Source: a virus
Strand: one strand, 5' to 3'
IMG/VR virus record: IMGVR_UViG_3300050033_000401
Span: 1 to 35,549 of that record
DNA: 35,549 nt
The first letter of the stretch is position 1. Every line of letters starts with the position of its first letter. A program made the position numbers and the translations under genes. Positions 21,322 to 30,118 of the stretch are shown here, in pieces. The notes under the pieces are model-generated. The model saw nothing but the letters and a program-made list of their open reading frames with translations. It was not told the origin of the DNA and ran no database searches.

Positions 21322-24300
21322 CTAGGTTCCTGACATTATGCCGATGTTCGGTAGCTTATCTGAGGTACCGTTACGACGCGCAATCTGTTGCAACTGCTGG
21401 TAAATCTTAGTAGCAAACTGCTGGGCTTCAAGTTGGTTGCCCATCATAACTTGGGTATTGATAGTAATGTTGACCGTACCACCGCCCCCACCGCCACTAG
21501 CCACAGCTGCCATCTTCTGGGAGTTAGCGTTAGATATAACGTTAGACCCTCTTGGTAGCTGGACAAGTTCTGGCCCACGCTCACCGACAAGTGCCATACC
21601 ACCCGAGAAGTTCTCGACACCTGAGGCGAACTTGGGTACACCTAGAGTTCCAATTGAACCGATATGAACCCCTGAGATATGATTAATGACGCCCGTAACA
21701 GCGTTAATCGAACCGATAAAGCCATTGATGATACCGACTGCGCCACTTAGGACGCTGTTGACAACGCTACGAAAAGCTCCGCCGATAGCATTACCAACGG
21801 CAGTACCGATGCCACCAAAGATACCGACGATGCCACCCCATACCCCGCCAAAGAATCCGACAAGGCCGTTGAAGATATTAACGATTCCATCCCAGGCTCC
21901 ACGGAAGACTCCGGCAAACCAACCACCAACTGCCCCGAAGATACTAACAATACCGTTCCATACGCCCCGGAAATAACCCCCTACCGTATTCCAGATAACA
22001 ACTATACCATTCCAAGCGGCCGTAAAAATAGCACTAAACCAAGCGATGACCGGCGTAAATATTGCCACGATACCGTTCCAGATGGCCGTGTAGTATGCTA
22101 TTACAAAATCCCAAATTAGTTTGATGCCAGCCCAAGCCAGTCCGAAGATAAGTGTGAAGAAAGCTACAACACCATTCCAGATAGCCTTAAGTGCATTGAC
22201 TTCCGCCGTCATAACGCTGACGACAAAACCCACTACGGCGCTGAAAATAGCCTTGATTCCTTCCCATAAACCTGCGAAGAAGGGGCCAATCGTCTTCCAG
22301 TTCATGATGATTAAACCAAGGGCGAATGAGAAAGGCCAGAAGATAACTGCCAGAATAGTTAGGCCCCATGTCTTAAAGAAAGAGACGATGGCGTTAAAGG
22401 CAGTACTAATACCCTTAGTGATACCATTCCATACGCTAGCAAACCAGCCAGCCACCGCGCCCCAAACGGATTTAATACCATTCCAGGCATCGGCCGCCCA
22501 TTTACTAACATTAGCCCACAACTCGGCCATGAATTTAGATATCGCACCCCAGTTAGCGATAATGAGTCCGGCCACAGCTACGACAGCCGCAATGATCCAA
22601 CCAACTGGACCCATACCGATGAGCCAGGCAGCCGCCATGCGCGCGCCCATAATTAAAGCTTGAAACCCGGTAGCGATAAAGCCAGCCGCCATGTTGATGA
22701 AGACTGGTACGAAAGCTATAGCTGCTTGAGCACCAGCTAGCACCCACGCTCCAGCTGTTTTGACGGCACTAATAACTGCCCGTGTGCCAGCTATAGCAGC
22801 TTGGGCAACGAGCTTACCGAATGCAATAGTTGCCTGTGTGCCAATCGTGATGAGGGCCGGTACGAATACCGAGCCGACTACTATCGCAATATCAGTTAGC
22901 CAACCCTTACTGTCATTAAACCATTTCTTGATATTGGTAAAGGTATCGGTTACTACTGTCTTGACGGCGTTGAAAACTCCAGTAAAGAAGTTGCCAGCTG
23001 GCTGCCAAGCTTTCATGACAATAGACCAGGCCTCACTAGCAGCTTTGGAGATTTGAGGCCAGAAGGAGATTAGAAGTACAACAACAACAATGACCGCCAT
23101 GATAGCTAATATGACTGGGTTAAATGCCATCTCGCCGGCCGCTAGCCTACTAGATATACCCAGGAGGTCCATTGCACCCTTAACAACGGCCGTGGCCTTG
23201 GCTAGCCCAACCATAATCAAAATCATAGTGCCAACTGCACCCACGGCAATGATAACCGCGGCGGCTAGTTCTCGGTGACCGACTACAAAGGCGGTAATTG
23301 GCCCGACAATAGCTACGATAATACCCATCAGCGTAGTCATGGCTGGTAGCAAAGCTTGCCCGACGGCGATAAAGGTTGCATTAAGCGCTTCCTTGGCCTG
23401 CTGTTGCTTGAAGTTAAAGGTCGACTGAATTTCAGCCCAGCCCTTAACGTTATTGCCAGCCTCAGTTGTTGTACCAGCTACCTTCTTAATAGCCCCGTTC
23501 ATGTAGTCGGCGTTCTCACCGGTTACCTGGAGGGCAACGTTCATGCCCGACTGGTCACCCATAGCCTTAGATAGCGCCTGGGTATAGTTCTGCATAACTG
23601 GGCTATTACCCTTGACGGCCGTACTAAATCCGTTAGCCTTGTTGGCCAGTGATTGCCACTGCGTCATAAGGTTAGCTTGGTCGGCTGGCAACGCCTTAAC
23701 GTCTAAGCGCCATTGCTTCAGGCTAATCTGGCCGGTGGTAAATCCGTTAGCCAACGCCTGCATATTAGCCGGCATAGACTTAAGCATAGTATTGGCGTTA
23801 TCGGTTGCCTGGGCAACTTTGGCGAAAGTACCAATCGCAATCTTGCCCGATGGGTCAAGCTTGGCCTGAATAGCATTAGATACATCTAGTAGTGTCCCCG
23901 ATAGTCCCTTGGTGCTGAGCATAGTACTTAGGTCGCCGGACTTGATACCTAGCTGGCCAAGCTCGTCGGTCATCGTTGAGGTCGGAGCAGCCAAGTGCTT
24001 CATTGCGTCGGCCATATTCTCAGTTGCCTGCTGAGCTGAAACACCATGAACGGTGATAGTAGCGAGGACGCCCGTAACATCAGCTAAGTTGACATTAAGC
24101 GCAGAAGCGATAGGTAGGATATTATGGAGCGATCCAGTAAAGTCCTGGAAACTTGTCTTACCTTCACCTGATGCCGTGACGAGTTCGGATGTCACCTTAG
24201 CGGCATCGCTGGCCTTGAGGTGATAGTCTTGCAGTGCCGATGTCACAGCGTCTGTGACTGTCGTTACATCAGCATTTTCAGCTTTAGCTCCCTGGGCGGC

Positions 24301-24879
24301 CGCTGTTAGAATTTGTAGCCCGTCTGCTCCGTGGTGTCCTGCCTTCTCGACGATGAACATCGAGTCGCTTAACTGAGTCAGGGATGTACCGGTGCTGACC
24401 GACATATTTAAGAGGCCGTCACTAACGACCTTAAGTCCAGATTGAGTTTCACCGGCCGCCGTTACAAGGCGAAGTAATGATGCCTGGTAGTCACCAGCCG
24501 CTTGAACAGCCTTACCACCGATATAGACAGCGGCCGCCAGACCGATGGCTATCATCCCCGCCTGTATTTTGCTGATTCCCCCGCCAGATCCAGCAATCTT
24601 GGCGTCCATTTCTTTCATGGCGGCCACACTGGTCGCAGCCGCTTCCTCGCTAGCGGCTGATATCCTGGCCATTGAGGCGACAGTCAAGTCAGACGCTCCA
24701 ACCATTGAAGCGCCAGTTTCAGTAACAGTCGCATCGAGTTTATCTAAAGCCGCAGAAGCTTGGACCGACGCCTTGTCAGCCGATACTCCAACCGATTTAA
24801 GGGCATCATCAATAGCAGCAAGCTGGGCAGTAGCTGCGTCTTTTGCCGCAATGATGATTTGCAGAGTTGAAGTATCCAT
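21322..24879 (-). CDS. Tail tape measure protein (TP901 type)
   Basis: 1185 residues, setting the tail length and guiding DNA ejection. Residues about 1-130 are coiled-coil/Ala-rich. About 130-330 match the TP901-type core (a GDYQASLLRLV start, TGTSLTQLSDSM, then the ASALNVNLADVTGVLATI segment). Several hydrophobic spans lie between 500 and 760, and about 760-1070 holds a Trp-rich repeat (W-N-G-I every 20-40 residues). A Gly-rich turn precedes the C-terminal coiled coil. At about 1.5 angstrom per residue the tail would be near 175 nm, an estimate. The leader is ACAAACAGC with no strong Shine-Dalgarno sequence; translation may rely on the chaperone gene upstream. Confidence 0.95.
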   Translation of the reverse strand: MDTSTLQIIIAAKDAATAQLAAIDDALKSVGVSADKASVQASAALDKLDATVTETGASMVGASDLTVASMARISAASEEAAATSVAAMKEMDAKIAGSGGGISKIQAGMIAIGLAAAVYIGGKAVQAAGDYQASLLRLVTAAGETQSGLKVVSDGLLNMSVSTGTSLTQLSDSMFIVEKAGHHGADGLQILTAAAQGAKAENADVTTVTDAVTSALQDYHLKASDAAKVTSELVTASGEGKTSFQDFTGSLHNILPIASALNVNLADVTGVLATITVHGVSAQQATENMADAMKHLAAPTSTMTDELGQLGIKSGDLSTMLSTKGLSGTLLDVSNAIQAKLDPSGKIAIGTFAKVAQATDNANTMLKSMPANMQALANGFTTGQISLKQWRLDVKALPADQANLMTQWQSLANKANGFSTAVKGNSPVMQNYTQALSKAMGDQSGMNVALQVTGENADYMNGAIKKVAGTTTEAGNNVKGWAEIQSTFNFKQQQAKEALNATFIAVGQALLPAMTTLMGIIVAIVGPITAFVVGHRELAAAVIIAVGAVGTMILIMVGLAKATAVVKGAMDLLGISSRLAAGEMAFNPVILAIMAVIVVVVLLISFWPQISKAASEAWSIVMKAWQPAGNFFTGVFNAVKTVVTDTFTNIKKWFNDSKGWLTDIAIVVGSVFVPALITIGTQATIAFGKLVAQAAIAGTRAVISAVKTAGAWVLAGAQAAIAFVPVFINMAAGFIATGFQALIMGARMAAAWLIGMGPVGWIIAAVVAVAGLIIANWGAISKFMAELWANVSKWAADAWNGIKSVWGAVAGWFASVWNGITKGISTAFNAIVSFFKTWGLTILAVIFWPFSFALGLIIMNWKTIGPFFAGLWEGIKAIFSAVVGFVVSVMTAEVNALKAIWNGVVAFFTLIFGLAWAGIKLIWDFVIAYYTAIWNGIVAIFTPVIAWFSAIFTAAWNGIVVIWNTVGGYFRGVWNGIVSIFGAVGGWFAGVFRGAWDGIVNIFNGLVGFFGGVWGGIVGIFGGIGTAVGNAIGGAFRSVVNSVLSGAVGIINGFIGSINAVTGVINHISGVHIGSIGTLGVPKFASGVENFSGGMALVGERGPELVQLPRGSNVISNANSQKMAAVASGGGGGGTVNITINTQVMMGNQLEAQQFATKIYQQLQQIARRNGTSDKLPNIGIMSGT

Positions 24880-24914
24880 GCTGTTTGTTTTTTACACTTT
24901 ATTTGTTTTTATTG

Positions 24915-25549
24915 CTATGTGTTGCTGTTCATTTTAGAACGAGCTTCGGCCATTTTATTATCACGCTCTTCGCGCTTTGAAATAGCGTCCCATATCTTTA
25001 AGTGTATCACGGTTTCTTCGTAATCTTCGAGGTCAGCTTCGGCTGCGGTCAGTCCAAATTCGGTTCGTAATCGATGCCGAGCTAGCCAATATTTGGTGTC
25101 TGCATTGTCGTCTTCTTCGTCATCATCGATGTCGTAGATAATTAGACGTTCAATGCCGGCTAGGATTTTGGGTCGGGGCTACCAGCCAGTAGTGCAACAG
25201 ACTTGGTAATTACCTCAGTTGGTAGGTCTTCGATGTCATCAACTGTGATGTCAGATAGGGCGTTGCCATCGTAGCCACGTCCATCGATGAAGTGATCCTT
25301 AACGATAGTTAGGACTTGCTCGAGGTTGTCGAGTGTACCAGCTGGTACGTCGCTGGCGGGAGCGACAATAGCCTTGCCGTCAAATCCAACGTTAGATGGT
25401 ACAGCTGGTGGGGTAGCTGGAGCGCTTAGCTTAGCAAACTCACGCGTCTCAGCGAAAGTCATGCTACGGAAGTTAAGGAATGCACCAGTATCCCAACCTT
25501 GGCCAAGAAAGGCCAGGTCGAGTTTTTTCTTTACTGTAAATGTCGTCAT
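24915..25549 (-). CDS. Tail assembly chaperone GT, made by -1 frameshift
   Basis: The reading frame of the short chaperone, shifted by -1 at CCCAAAA (25172-25166), continues open for 83 codons to TAG 24917-24915, giving a product of about 211 residues. The extension is acidic (a run of Asp/Glu near its residues 12-22) and then charged-helical, as in gpT extensions. It lies directly before the tape measure start, where lambda gpG-GT and its many relatives are found. No independent ribosome binding site starts the extension. Decoding is inferred from heptamer, frame and position. Confidence 0.8.
25160..25549 (-). CDS. Tail assembly chaperone G
   Basis: 129 residues, the unshifted product, predicted to chaperone tape measure and tail tube assembly. 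The N-terminus is a short beta part with TFTVKKKL, followed by an Ala/Pro/Asp-rich linker and a helical C-terminal half. GGAG lies seven bases before ATG 25549. The stop TAG comes one codon after the slippery heptamer. The identification rests on position between the tail tube and tape measure genes and on the frameshift signal rather than on a recognised motif. Confidence 0.8.
   Translation of the reverse strand: MTTFTVKKKLDLAFLGQGWDTGAFLNFRSMTFAETREFAKLSAPATPPAVPSNVGFDGKAIVAPASDVPAGTLDNLEQVLTIVKDHFIDGRGYDGNALSDITVDDIEDLPTEVITKSVALLAGSPDPKS
25166..25172 (-). promoter_or_regulatory. Programmed -1 frameshift slippery site CCCAAAA
   Basis: Minus-strand heptamer C CCA AAA in the zero frame (Pro-Lys codons), the X XXY YYZ form, one codon before the stop of gene G. 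The -1 frame is open for the next 83 codons. Confidence 0.8.
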
Positions 25550-25577
25550 AGTTTTCTCCTTTTTATTTTGTTTGGGT

Positions 25578-26555
25578 CTAGTAAGTGGTAACAGCGTTGG
25601 TCAAAACAGCTGAAATCGTCTTCGACGTTGTCAGGTCGTATGTACCCGTAAAGCTTACCGTTTGTGTAACGATGTTGTCAATACCTTGCTCAGGTTTGAA
25701 GTCGTTCAGGTAAACAGCAGGTAGGGTAAATATTAGGCTAGGGGCGGCCGCTGTACCTAGTAGGACATCGGTATTAACGATAGCCAGTGATAGAGCCTGC
25801 TTGGTGTTGGCAAAGCGTAGGGCTTCATAGGTGCTATCAGTGAAGCGAAGGACAAACTCACCGTTGACTTCAATGCTTTGGGCAAAGATATCAGATGGAC
25901 CGTCTTGGCCGATGATGTAGTAAGGCATTAGGTTCTTGTTGATAGTCAACTTCAGGCTAGCGGTTGGGATAGCTAGGGCAGCTGCAAGTCCAGCGACGTT
26001 GGCAGCAATCTTAGTCGTAACATGCTTGCCCTTAAACTCGTTCTCAGCAATGAAAGCTGGGGCAGTACCGGTACCAGTAACACCATAAAAGGCGGTGAAG
26101 TTAGTAGCGTGACGAACAAAGTCGCCAGCTTTAGCGGTAACTTCGAATGATCCGACCATGGCATTGGTAAAGTGGAGTCGGGCGTTTGGACTGACTCGAG
26201 TAACCGACAGTGATGCACCAGTATTAGACTGAGCTTCCGTGAAGGTGTGGTCATAAATAATTGTTTCAGTGCTGTGTAGGGCAACTGCATAAGTACCGAA
26301 GACGCCGTAAAGGATATTACCAATGGCACGGTCGGTGATTTTACCACTGATCTGGCCAGTCGATGAGTTCTCCATGATTTCAGCACCACTGTAGCGGTCA
26401 AGGACGCCAATGGCAGACTGGTTAAATTGGGTGGTTGCCTTGTTGTAGAAGTCGGCCGTTTCCCATCGCATCCAGTAAGTAGGGGTTAGGTAGGTTCCAC
26501 GGGTTGCTTCATGAGCCAACCCATACTCAATTAATCGACCAGAGTAATCTGTCAT
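25578..26555 (-). CDS. Major tail (tube) protein
   Basis: 325 residues, predicted all-beta with Thr/Ala/Ile-rich strands and no signal peptide. The order tail tube, chaperone G/GT, tape measure is conserved in siphoviruses, and the length fits a tube protein with an added domain. It starts at ATG 26555, overlapping the previous stop as TAATG. No single motif identifies it, so the call rests on position, size and composition. Confidence 0.75.
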   Translation of the reverse strand: MTDYSGRLIEYGLAHEATRGTYLTPTYWMRWETADFYNKATTQFNQSAIGVLDRYSGAEIMENSSTGQISGKITDRAIGNILYGVFGTYAVALHSTETIIYDHTFTEAQSNTGASLSVTRVSPNARLHFTNAMVGSFEVTAKAGDFVRHATNFTAFYGVTGTGTAPAFIAENEFKGKHVTTKIAANVAGLAAALAIPTASLKLTINKNLMPYYIIGQDGPSDIFAQSIEVNGEFVLRFTDSTYEALRFANTKQALSLAIVNTDVLLGTAAAPSLIFTLPAVYLNDFKPEQGIDNIVTQTVSFTGTYDLTTSKTISAVLTNAVTTY

Positions 26556-26773
26556 TATTTAGTTTCCTTTGTGTTTATTTCTTTTAGTTTTTCAGCGAAT
26601 AATACTTCGGCTTCTGCTAAGCTTGTCGCTTTAACCATAACGCCTGCGGACGTAAAGGAGTATTCCTGCACATCAGCCTTACTAGCAGCCACTGGGGCAT
26701 CTTTAATAACGGCTGGTGGCGTGACCACTACCGGACTTTGGGGTACATCTGTAACTTTTTGAACATCAACCAT
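26555..26773 (-). CDS. Small protein, 72 aa, translationally coupled to tail tube gene
   Basis: Val/Pro-rich N-terminal 30 residues, then a beta hairpin and an amphipathic helix ending in Lys/Glu. No family recognised. The ATG follows a leader ending in ATACAAAC. It is coupled to the tube protein (TAATG), which suggests a structural or assembly role. Confidence 0.65.
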   Translation of the reverse strand: MVDVQKVTDVPQSPVVVTPPAVIKDAPVAASKADVQEYSFTSAGVMVKATSLAEAEVLFAEKLKEINTKETK

Positions 26774-26830
26774 GTTTGTATTTTCTTTCTTATACTACTT
26801 ATTGTACTATCTGGCTAGCTTATTGTGCAA

Positions 26831-27310
26831 CTATGCGTTATTAGTGTTAACCGTCTTAGCGCACTGGAGGGTGATACGTGCCATTAAGAGGTCACCCGAA
26901 CCACTCTCGACCATTGACCAAGACGATGGAACAGGTCGTAGGAAATCACAGACTGCCTCGGCTGAACTACCGTATTGGTTATTCATATTTAGGTCGTTAG
27001 AGTTATCAAAAGCATCGAGCGCTAGGTCAAGCAATTGACGCATGGTGCTGAATGAAGTGGCGTAACCACCAGTGCTCGATTCAATCGGTATGAACATATC
27101 CACGAAGAAGGCATAGGTACGTAGGTTCTGGTTAATCGTGGCGTAGTCCGAGATGTTGTCGGATGGCACGATGGTAGCCGCCGGCGTACCCAGGAACTCA
27201 GTTGTCGGATATTCTTTGATGTCGCTAAAGACAGTATCGCCACTATTAGTAATACCGGCTAGCACGCTGTTAATTGCCGCTGACATATTCTGCATCGTTA
27301 GTGAACTCAT
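26831..27310 (-). CDS. Tail terminator candidate, 159 aa
   Basis: N-terminal helix, then mixed strands; the last third contains two Cys. By gene order (after connector, closure and gp10-like proteins, before the tube protein) it occupies the tail terminator slot (lambda gpU-like). GGCGGAG lies before ATG 27310. It ends before a stretch with a possible promoter (TTGCAC, 18 bases, TACAAT) that is too weak to list separately. Confidence 0.6.
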   Translation of the reverse strand: MSSLTMQNMSAAINSVLAGITNSGDTVFSDIKEYPTTEFLGTPAATIVPSDNISDYATINQNLRTYAFFVDMFIPIESSTGGYATSFSTMRQLLDLALDAFDNSNDLNMNNQYGSSAEAVCDFLRPVPSSWSMVESGSGDLLMARITLQCAKTVNTNNA

Positions 27311-27314
27311 GTTT

Positions 27315-27794
27315 TTACTCCGCCATTAGGGTTTTTATCATTAATAGGAATTGGGCTTTGACAAGTGGATTGGCTCGCCGATACGTCCGACCAACGAAAG
27401 GATTAGCTTTCTGGCCCTTTTGGTGGGTGCCGATGATGTAGTACCCTTTGGCATTCTTGATTCCCCAGCCGGGGTTAATTCGTGTTGCCATGACCTTTTT
27501 GGTCTTAACGGTTATTGGGGAGTTCCTCTTGCCGAAAGTACCGGAGCCTAAGTCTACAGCTTCACCATATAATATTTTAGTGCCAATAATCGCAACGCCG
27601 GGCGCAACTGAAAAGCTAATTGAGTTACGCAGCATACCGTTTCGGCTTGGTGCCTCTTCGCGCATGATACCCTGGGTTAGGATTGCGCTCTTAGCTAACG
27701 TGGCTTGAATAGCCGCCTTAGCGCGAGCTGGTAATGTTGCCCACCTGGCTTCGACGCCGGCTAGTTCTGGAATATCAAGGGTGAAAGTAGCCAT
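27315..27794 (-). CDS. HK97 gp10-like neck protein
   Basis: 159 residues. The pattern of an N-terminal helix pair (Ala-rich), then REEAPSRNGMLRNSISF, GTKILYGEAVDLGSGTF and a closing NPFVGRTY...A helix matches the HK97 gp10/head-tail joining family, which connects the closed capsid to the tail. It lies between the head closure and terminator candidates. Start ATG 27794. Confidence 0.8.
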   Translation of the reverse strand: MATFTLDIPELAGVEARWATLPARAKAAIQATLAKSAILTQGIMREEAPSRNGMLRNSISFSVAPGVAIIGTKILYGEAVDLGSGTFGKRNSPITVKTKKVMATRINPGWGIKNAKGYYIIGTHQKGQKANPFVGRTYRRANPLVKAQFLLMIKTLMAE

Positions 27795-27802
27795 CGGTCA
27801 GC

Positions 27803-28138
27803 CTACTGGTCTGGTGTCGCTTTAGGTTGTTCGGTTAACAAGACCTCGAGGTGGCTGACAAGGTTGCCATAGTCACGATTCATTGATCCTGTTACGTTGT
27901 AGCGCTTACCGGTCTGGTCAATAATATAGTCGCTAATCTGGATATCAGCCCCCGACTTGAAGTAACCGTTGTAGGTACGACCGTAGGCCATGTTGGTTGT
28001 CGAATAGAACTCGGCAATCACCGGCTGGATTAAACAAGCCAACCCAGTTTCAACCTGTTGGTAAGCGCTTTTCCAACCCGTCGTGGCGGTATTGCGGTAG
28101 ACGCTGGCGACGTGGGTGAATTTATCATCCAGAATCAC
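27803..28138 (-). CDS. Head closure/stopper candidate, 111 aa
   Basis: Beta-rich protein with a central hairpin and DIQISDYIIDQTGKRYNV, the sort of segment seen in small SPP1 gp16-like closure proteins. It starts with GTG at 28138 overlapping the previous stop (TAGTG). The position after the connector and before the gp10-like gene supports the call; no exact family was recognised. Confidence 0.65.
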   Translation of the reverse strand: MILDDKFTHVASVYRNTATTGWKSAYQQVETGLACLIQPVIAEFYSTTNMAYGRTYNGYFKSGADIQISDYIIDQTGKRYNVTGSMNRDYGNLVSHLEVLLTEQPKATPDQ

Positions 28139-28836
28139 TAGACGACTCCGACGTTGCGTTTCTTATAGACGTTCAAAACACCAAGGCAGTCTGGGTTAGA
28201 GTGCAACGCCGCCCGAACATTGGTCTGGAAGTCAACTTCCATATCACCGACCTTCTCGCGCTTGACGCCGAGGTTTTTACGCAGGGTGTAGAGTGATAGA
28301 CAGATGTCTAGGCAGGCCAAAGCTATCTCTGGGGGCACACCATAGACGCCGTAGTGGTACTTAACGCTAATAGTCTGGTAACCAGACGCAATCGTGCCAA
28401 AGAAGCTAGGAGAGTCCCCAGACCAGGCGTTAGAGTCATAGCTGTTAAAGTAATTACCACCGAGGACGATTCGGCCGTCGTCACGCCAGACGTATTCAGC
28501 TGAATTGAGTACCGTCCATGAGTTCATGGTCGAAATACCGAGCTTTAGCTCATCAATGCTAGCAATATCTGTGTTGTAAAGGTATAGTAACTTGCCCGCA
28601 TAACCGTCGTATAGCTCTCCATTGAGTTTTCCCTCCTGTGTTGTTATATCATTGTAAGCCGAAGTGATAGTGTTGTCGGTTGGATCACCCCAGCCGAATG
28701 TTCGTTTGGTATAGCGGTCTATAAAAGCCATCACTTTTGGAATAAGCAATTTAATATAGATATCCTCGGATGAGTCGACAATGCCTAGGTAGGCACGGAC
28801 TTCCTGGTATGTAACGTAGGGTTGTTGTGTTGGCAT
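28138..28836 (-). CDS. Head-tail connector (adaptor, gp6/gp15-like)
   Basis: 232 residues. The N-terminus VTYQEVRAYLGI, DIYIKLLIPKVMAFIDRYTKR is the typical start of head-tail adaptor proteins, followed by a beta insert (about 55-155) and a C-terminal helix region with PPEIALACLDICLSLYTLR. These rings join the portal to the closure protein. The beta insert makes it longer than many relatives (about 100-150 residues). Start ATG 28836 after an A-rich leader. Confidence 0.8.
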   Translation of the reverse strand: MPTQQPYVTYQEVRAYLGIVDSSEDIYIKLLIPKVMAFIDRYTKRTFGWGDPTDNTITSAYNDITTQEGKLNGELYDGYAGKLLYLYNTDIASIDELKLGISTMNSWTVLNSAEYVWRDDGRIVLGGNYFNSYDSNAWSGDSPSFFGTIASGYQTISVKYHYGVYGVPPEIALACLDICLSLYTLRKNLGVKREKVGDMEVDFQTNVRAALHSNPDCLGVLNVYKKRNVGVV

Positions 28837-28904
28837 GTTTATGTTTCTGCGTAGACCGCGGAGTTTTTATTTTTATCTGCTGTCCTCATTTTAACACTAA
28901 AGAA

Positions 28905-28924
28905 AGGAGGGCGTAAACCCTCCT
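28905..28924 (-). terminator. Terminator-like hairpin after 94-aa gene
   Basis: Minus strand: stem AGGAGGG / CCCTCCT with a six-base loop followed by TTTCTTT. Placed 37 bases after the stop of the 94-residue gene. It may lower transcription into the neck genes or be read through. Confidence 0.6.
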
Positions 28925-28960
28925 GACTCATCACGTTTTTTGTTTTTGTGTTTGTTTAAA

Positions 28961-29245
28961 CTATTTGTTTTCGCCGTGAAGCTTTTTTTCAAGCTTGCGG
29001 TGTTCAACTGCGTTCAATACATGATTATCAAGCAGCAGTTGTTCATCTTTAAGAGGGTCGAATAGACGCACCTTGACTCGTTCGTTACGTGGACCGAAGT
29101 CGGTAACGGAGTTATCGCGAGTAAGCAGCTTATCGGCAGCTACGCGGTTGACGGTAAATACTTCGCCCTTACGGTAAGGTGTAATCGTATCGAGGGCTAC
29201 AAGAGTAACTTTTTCGACTTCTGGGTTTGTTTCTGTTTCTGCCAT
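28961..29245 (-). CDS. Hypothetical head-region protein, 94 aa
   Basis: Unrecognised. Charged, with a beta-rich first half (VTLVAL, YRKGEVFTV) that could be an SH3-like barrel and a Lys/Glu/His-rich helical end. It lies between the capsid and connector genes, a usual place for small head decoration or completion proteins. GGAG before ATG 29245; the closest promoter is the one at 29273-29301. Confidence 0.65.
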   Translation of the reverse strand: MAETETNPEVEKVTLVALDTITPYRKGEVFTVNRVAADKLLTRDNSVTDFGPRNERVKVRLFDPLKDEQLLLDNHVLNAVEHRKLEKKLHGENK

Positions 29246-29272
29246 TTATTTCTCCAATTGGTTATGTTGGTT

Positions 29273-29301
29273 ATTATACAAGGATTAAATCTGCGGGTCA
29301 A
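29273..29301 (-). promoter_or_regulatory. Near-consensus sigma70 promoter for neck and tail genes
   Basis: Minus strand: TTGACC (29301-29296), 17-base spacer, perfect TATAAT (29278-29273). Predicted start near 29266, leader of about 20 bases with GGAG before ATG 29245. The -35 overlaps the stop codon of the homing endonuclease gene. Confidence 0.8.
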
Positions 29302-30032
29302 ACATCAGCCGGTATGACGATATCAGACTTGCCAAGGTATTTAATCTCGGCGTTACGACGAACGATTGTTGCTTCGGCTAGAGTTGGATGCGTACCGAGG
29401 TAGATAACTTTACCCTCGACAGTAAGGGTTGCTTGCCACTTACCACTTGATTTGTGGTAGCCAACACCGACCACGCCAGACTTATTATTGCTTTGGTGAT
29501 GGTTATAGATTTTAGTATGCGGTATTGGGGTGATATTGCGCCAATTAGGTATACGGTTAAAGGAAGCAAATTCACCAAATTGTTCTAAGGCGGCATGGTT
29601 ATAGGCAATGGCGCAATCTAGCTCAGTATCAAATGTACCAAGACCGAGTGCCTTGCCTACAGATTTAATCCGACACCACCACACCTTATACCGAGCGTCA
29701 TAGTAGCATCCTTTGAAGGTAGACTTATGGGTATTGCGACTATTTTCTGCCTGCGACGCTGGCCGCAAGTTTGATTCTTGATTATCTACCGTCAGTCCAT
29801 TTTTATGATCTATTATCACCCCTGGACTAGCGTTCATAATAAGTCGGTGCATGCGTACTTCTTTTCTATCTTTGCCAATCCATATATATGCAACGGAATA
29901 TATCATATCGCTACTTCCTGATATCTTAGCGTACCAAGTAAATCGACTGAGGAATGGATATATGTCATTATCTACTAATGCGAATTCGTATATACCAACG
30001 GCATTTTTACCATGTAGTTTTATCTTTTTCAT
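29298..30032 (-). CDS. HNH homing endonuclease with two AP2 domains
   Basis: 244 residues. The HNH core (about 55-90) contains MHRLIMN, IIDHKNGLTVDNQESNLR and ENSRNTHKS, a strong match to phage homing endonucleases. Two AP2-type DNA-binding modules follow, about 95-145 (GCYYDARYKVWWCRI, AIAYNHAA) and about 188-235 (GVGYHKSSGKWQATL). AGGAGG precedes ATG 30032. It sits after the terminator of the capsid gene and before a promoter that restarts the operon, as expected for an invader tolerated by the late genes. The last bases hold the -35 of that promoter. Confidence 0.92.
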   Translation of the reverse strand: MKKIKLHGKNAVGIYEFALVDNDIYPFLSRFTWYAKISGSSDMIYSVAYIWIGKDRKEVRMHRLIMNASPGVIIDHKNGLTVDNQESNLRPASQAENSRNTHKSTFKGCYYDARYKVWWCRIKSVGKALGLGTFDTELDCAIAYNHAALEQFGEFASFNRIPNWRNITPIPHTKIYNHHQSNNKSGVVGVGYHKSSGKWQATLTVEGKVIYLGTHPTLAEATIVRRNAEIKYLGKSDIVIPADV

Positions 30033-30067
30033 TTGATACCTCCTATAGTTAATTGCAGCCCTAGTGT

Positions 30068-30098
30068 AACAAAAAAGACCCTGCGGTGCAAGGTCTTT
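30068..30098 (-). terminator. Strong rho-independent terminator after capsid gene
   Basis: Minus strand: stem AAAGACC / GGTCTTT with an eleven-base loop and a TTTTTTGTT tract, 20 bases after the stop of the capsid gene. Confidence 0.85.
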
Positions 30099-30118
30099 GA
30101 TGTTTTTTGTGTTATAGA

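Noticed and set aside
22121-22663. 180-codon plus-strand open frame opposite the tape measure gene
   Set aside because: Low-complexity shadow of the Ala/Trp-rich tape measure coding strand, without ribosome binding site or recognisable product; similar shadows lie opposite the repeat fibre.
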